Source: JBEVEP01 sp040512755
Lineage (GTDB): Bacteria > Pseudomonadota > Alphaproteobacteria > Rhizobiales > Rhizobiaceae
Length of the DNA stretch: 7,215 nucleotides
Direction of reading: 5' to 3'
Assembly: GCA_040512755.1 (NCBI GenBank)
Contig: JBEVEP010000406.1
Span: 1-7,215, forward strand
Shown: piece after piece, positions 5,174-7,215 of the stretch
Numbering within the stretch: position 1 is the stretch's first letter
Layout of the letters: every line of letters begins with the position of its first letter
Program-made: the position numbers and the translations under genes
Notes under the pieces: generated by a model
Database searches by the model: none
What the model was told of the DNA's origin: nothing
Seen by the model: only the letters and a program-made list of their open reading frames with translations

Positions 5174-6391
5174 TCAGCCTGGAAGATGAAGGATCGTGAA
5201 GAGTTCCTGTGCGTCGGCAAAACCCCTCAGGGCATAGCGGCCGACAGACACGGCGTCCGAGCGGATGGTTTCTGGCAAGGCGGTCACGAAGGCGGAAGAG
5301 AGAAGGATATCGCGTTCTGCTGAGCGGCACATGGTCGCGATCCGGTTGACCATGTTCACGGCCGGTCCGATCACGGTAAAATCGAGCCGCTCCCTGCTGC
5401 CGATGTTGCCGTAGAACACTTCGCCGAGGTGGAGCGCCAGATACGGCTTAGTGACCGGTAGGCCTTCCGCTGAACGACGGCGGTTAAGGTCAGATATCCT
5501 CGTCCGCGCAAGCGCTTCTGCCTTGAGGGCGGCCTGAGTTGCCACGGCCGGATCGGTCGCATCGAATGTGGCGAGCGTCGCGTCGCCGATGAGCTTCAGC
5601 ACATCGCCGCCGGCTTCATGAATCGCCGAGATAACCGCTTCGGCATAGTCATTGAGCAGCGGAATGATCTGATCCGGCGCCGCCGTATCCGAAATGTTCG
5701 TGTAACCCCGCAGGTCGCTCCACCAAAGAACAGCGCTGACACGATCGGCTACGCCTCTTCCGATGCCGCCCGCCAGAACCCTCCGCCCGGCGTCGCGGCC
5801 GAGGTAGGTTTCAACGAGGGTACCCGCAATGCGCTGTAGCGATGCGCATTTGATGGCGAGCGCCAGAGCAGGAGCGAGCGTAACCAACGCCTCCACCTGC
5901 AAATCCGTGAAGCCCGAGGCGGCCTCGGTGGTCCACGATGAGTAGATGCAGTCCATTTCGCCGATCGCGCCGGCCTCCGCGAAGCGCTGGATTATCGCGA
6001 CGTAATCCGTCTGCCCTTCCCGGCGGAAGGTCTCCAGTATCTCAAAGTCTGTATGGTCCCCGTGACACAGACTTCTTCGCAGCACCGAACCGTTGGTCTG
6101 CAGGAGATGGTAGAACGGACTGCGCATCCAGCTTTCCGTGGCTTCCCGGTCTTCGGAAAGCCTTCCGTATTCAACCACCTCGCGATCCTCGGATTGGTCG
6201 TGCCGCCAACGAAATGCGCGCCCTTCGTGAACCGGATGGAGGGTGTCGACCACCATTATCGCGCGGCTGATCGGCACGCCTGCAACCACAGCGCGCTCGC
6301 AGAACTTTCTGAGAATGTCGCTTTCGCCAATGCCTGCAAGTCCGGCCTCGATCAGCCAGGCCTTGAGCAGGGCAAGCTTTGTCTCATTCAT
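5174..6391 (-). CDS. class III adenylate cyclase with N-terminal regulatory domain
   Basis: A 405-residue cytosolic protein expected to make cAMP from ATP. The cyclase domain covers about 215-405. All six catalytic positions are visible at canonical spacing: metal-binding Asp226 (SDLRGYT) and Asp270 (LIGD), adenine-selecting Lys266 and Thr339 (DFTVIG), and transition-state Asn346 and Arg350 (VNMVNR). Lys/Thr is the pair seen in many bacterial adenylate cyclases, so ATP is favoured over GTP. Residues 1-190 form a soluble domain with conserved-looking blocks (WMRSPFYHLL at 88-97, the EGQTDYVAI stretch, and a TLAPALALAI helix) found in other rhizobial cyclases; its ligand is unknown. The ATG at 6391 has GGAAA with a 5-base spacer. 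An upstream frame to 6535 is low-complexity and unlikely. The dimer needed for activity is probably a homodimer. Confidence 0.92.
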   Translation of the reverse strand: MNETKLALLKAWLIEAGLAGIGESDILRKFCERAVVAGVPISRAIMVVDTLHPVHEGRAFRWRHDQSEDREVVEYGRLSEDREATESWMRSPFYHLLQTNGSVLRRSLCHGDHTDFEILETFRREGQTDYVAIIQRFAEAGAIGEMDCIYSSWTTEAASGFTDLQVEALVTLAPALALAIKCASLQRIAGTLVETYLGRDAGRRVLAGGIGRGVADRVSAVLWWSDLRGYTNISDTAAPDQIIPLLNDYAEAVISAIHEAGGDVLKLIGDATLATFDATDPAVATQAALKAEALARTRISDLNRRRSAEGLPVTKPYLALHLGEVFYGNIGSRERLDFTVIGPAVNMVNRIATMCRSAERDILLSSAFVTALPETIRSDAVSVGRYALRGFADAQELFTILHLPG

Positions 6392-6688
6392 TGGTTTTCC
6401 AGACCGAGATCGCGATCGCAGGCAGGACGATTCCGAGTGGCGCACGACTGGCGCCGGGAGGCAACAGGAAATTGCGGCTACACTCGGCTTCAACGCGGTG
6501 GCCAGGCGATTGATCCGACGAAAGTCCCTCTGCACAACTTCACGGCGATGAACTCGGGTTAACAGATGCCCAATATCCTCTCACCGCCTCACCCTCGGCT
6601 CCGCACACGACCACGCGGTGCTGAATTCTGCAGCGTTGGCGATTGAGGGAGAATGTGGTCGAGCGCGGAACGCAGCGCTGCTATCTGG

Positions 6689-6907
6689 AGCACCCCTCAT
6701 CCGCCTTCGCTACGCTCAGGCACCTTCTCCCACAGGGGGAGAAGGGGCCGCCCGGCCGGGGAGAAGGGGGAGCCGCTTCACCGCGGCCGGCAATCACCAC
6801 CGTTCGAGATTTACTGAAGCGCTGCTATCGCGCCTCTCCTTCTCCCCCTTGTGGGAGAAGGTGGCCGAGCCGGAGCGAAGCGCAGGCGAGGTCGGATGAG
6901 GGGTGCT
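6689..6907. repeat. composite intergenic inverted repeat, RIME-like
   Basis: Outer arms of 15 bases match perfectly: AGCACCCCTCATCCG at 6689-6703 against its complement at 6893-6907. Inside each arm is a 9-bp hairpin, CCTTCTCCC/GGGAGAAGG (6723-6731 with 6737-6745, and 6838-6846 with 6853-6861), with 5- and 6-base loops. Between the two halves lie about 90 bases, including a third GGGGAGAAGGGGG run. The layout resembles the rhizobial intergenic mosaic elements (RIME), which are non-coding and multi-copy. Whether this is RIME itself or a relative cannot be settled from one copy. Confidence 0.75.
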
Positions 6908-6910
6908 GGA

Positions 6911-6949
6911 CGGAGCGCAGCGCGCCAAGCTGGAACACCCCCTCATCCG
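6911..6949 (+). repeat. partial direct copy of the left repeat arm
   Basis: The stretch reading GGAGCGCAGCGC, then CTGGAACACCCCCTCATCCG, repeats with small changes the left flank and arm at about 6661-6703 (GCAGCGC, then CTGGAGCACCCCTCATCCG). It looks like the beginning of another element unit that lacks its inner hairpin, giving a mosaic of two inverted units plus a fragment. Confidence 0.55.
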
Positions 6950-7040
6950 TCCCGCACTCCAGCAAAGGGATGAGGAAAGAAAACCCGAAAATTTTTTATC
7001 CACGCCCTTTCGGCCTCTCGCATAATCCCCGGCATCGCTC

Positions 7041-7200
7041 TCGCGGGAACCTGGTGCGCACCGGGTATCAGGGAGGGCGGCGGTGCCGGGCCGGTCGCGT
7101 GGCGGAAACGCGGCTGGAAATTTTCATCCGAGGCCCGGGCCCGTTGCGCGGCTCCCCAGCACCGGCAGAGGCCACCGCGGGGGCCCCGACGATCGGGCAA
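7041..7200 (+). other. GC-rich region with nested inverted repeats, possible structured RNA or leader
   Basis: Several complementary pairs nest together. CGGTG (7081-7085) pairs with CACCG (7160-7164), enclosing CCGGGCC (7086-7092) with GGCCCGG (7132-7138), enclosing CGCGT (7096-7100) with ACGCG (7108-7112). Flanking them are the palindrome GGTGCGCACC (7053-7062) and the hairpin CCCGA-cga-TCGGG (7186-7198). I do not recognise conserved cores of RNase P RNA, tmRNA, SRP RNA, 6S RNA, or the cobalamin, FMN, TPP or glycine riboswitches. High GC makes chance pairing easy, so this is only a candidate. Confidence 0.3.
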
Positions 7201-7215
7201 GACCACCGGCGGGGG

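Larger units (their letters stand above)
6392..7215. other. gene-free stretch upstream of the cyclase
   Basis: No frame here has a convincing start, ribosome binding site or family resemblance. The first 300 bases are plain sequence that should hold the cyclase promoter, but I could not identify one with confidence. The middle holds the composite palindromic repeat. The right end is extremely GC-rich and can fold into nested stems. A gene reading rightward may begin beyond the window. Confidence 0.6.

Noticed and set aside
4720..5220. 166-codon minus-strand ORF
   Set aside because: Overlaps the 80-residue hypothetical in another frame, with low-complexity Arg/Cys-rich content. The shorter frame looks more protein-like, although neither has known relatives in my reading.
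6053..6562. 169-codon plus-strand ORF
   Set aside because: Antisense to the N-terminal half of the cyclase.
6996..7026. Possible promoter TTATCC...CATAAT before the structured region
   Set aside because: The -10-like CATAAT is plausible, but no acceptable -35 lies at 16-18 bases, so I do not call it.
6943..7206. 87-codon minus-strand ORF at the right end
   Set aside because: Composition reflects GC-rich repeat and stem DNA; no ribosome binding site and no recognisable domain.

Overview
The window looks like chromosomal DNA of a Hyphomicrobiales (Rhizobiales) alphaproteobacterium. Four things point there: GC-rich genes with a rhizobial-type bacterioferritin, a DUF982 protein (a family found mostly in this order), an Irr/ICE-like palindrome in front of an iron operon, and a mosaic palindromic repeat built on CCTTCTCCC/GGGAGAAGG like rhizobial intergenic mosaic elements. 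Genus cannot be fixed from the sequence alone.

Region 1 (1-3950, minus strand) is an iron operon read right to left. It runs: promoter region with a perfect 7-1-7 palindrome matching the Irr control element; a possible 43-codon leader ORF; a periplasmic imelysin/IrpA-family protein; bacterioferritin-associated ferredoxin (bfd); bacterioferritin (bfr); and an exported di-haem c-type oxidoreductase (DUF1111, MauG/peroxidase-like) that runs off the left edge. bfd and bfr overlap, and bfr and the di-haem gene are 8 bases apart. From general knowledge, imelysin and DUF1111 genes usually lie next to each other, with a second imelysin and a DUF1513 gene downstream. Here the cytosolic storage pair sits between them. 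I infer that periplasmic iron handling (IrpA-like plus di-haem redox enzyme) and cytosolic storage and release (Bfr/Bfd) share one mRNA and respond together to iron/haem status.

Region 2 (3950-4740, plus strand) holds small genes: a 51-residue predicted lipoprotein divergent from the iron operon, a 19-codon ORF with a near-ideal ribosome binding site, and a DUF982 protein.

Region 3 (4743-6391, minus strand) holds a class III adenylate cyclase with all six catalytic positions intact, followed by an 80-residue protein of unknown function.

Region 4 (6392-7215) has no gene I can support. It carries the large composite inverted repeat (6689-6907, plus a partial direct copy to about 6949). It ends in a very GC-rich stretch (about 7041-7200) able to form nested stems, which may be part of a structured RNA or leader and is unassigned.
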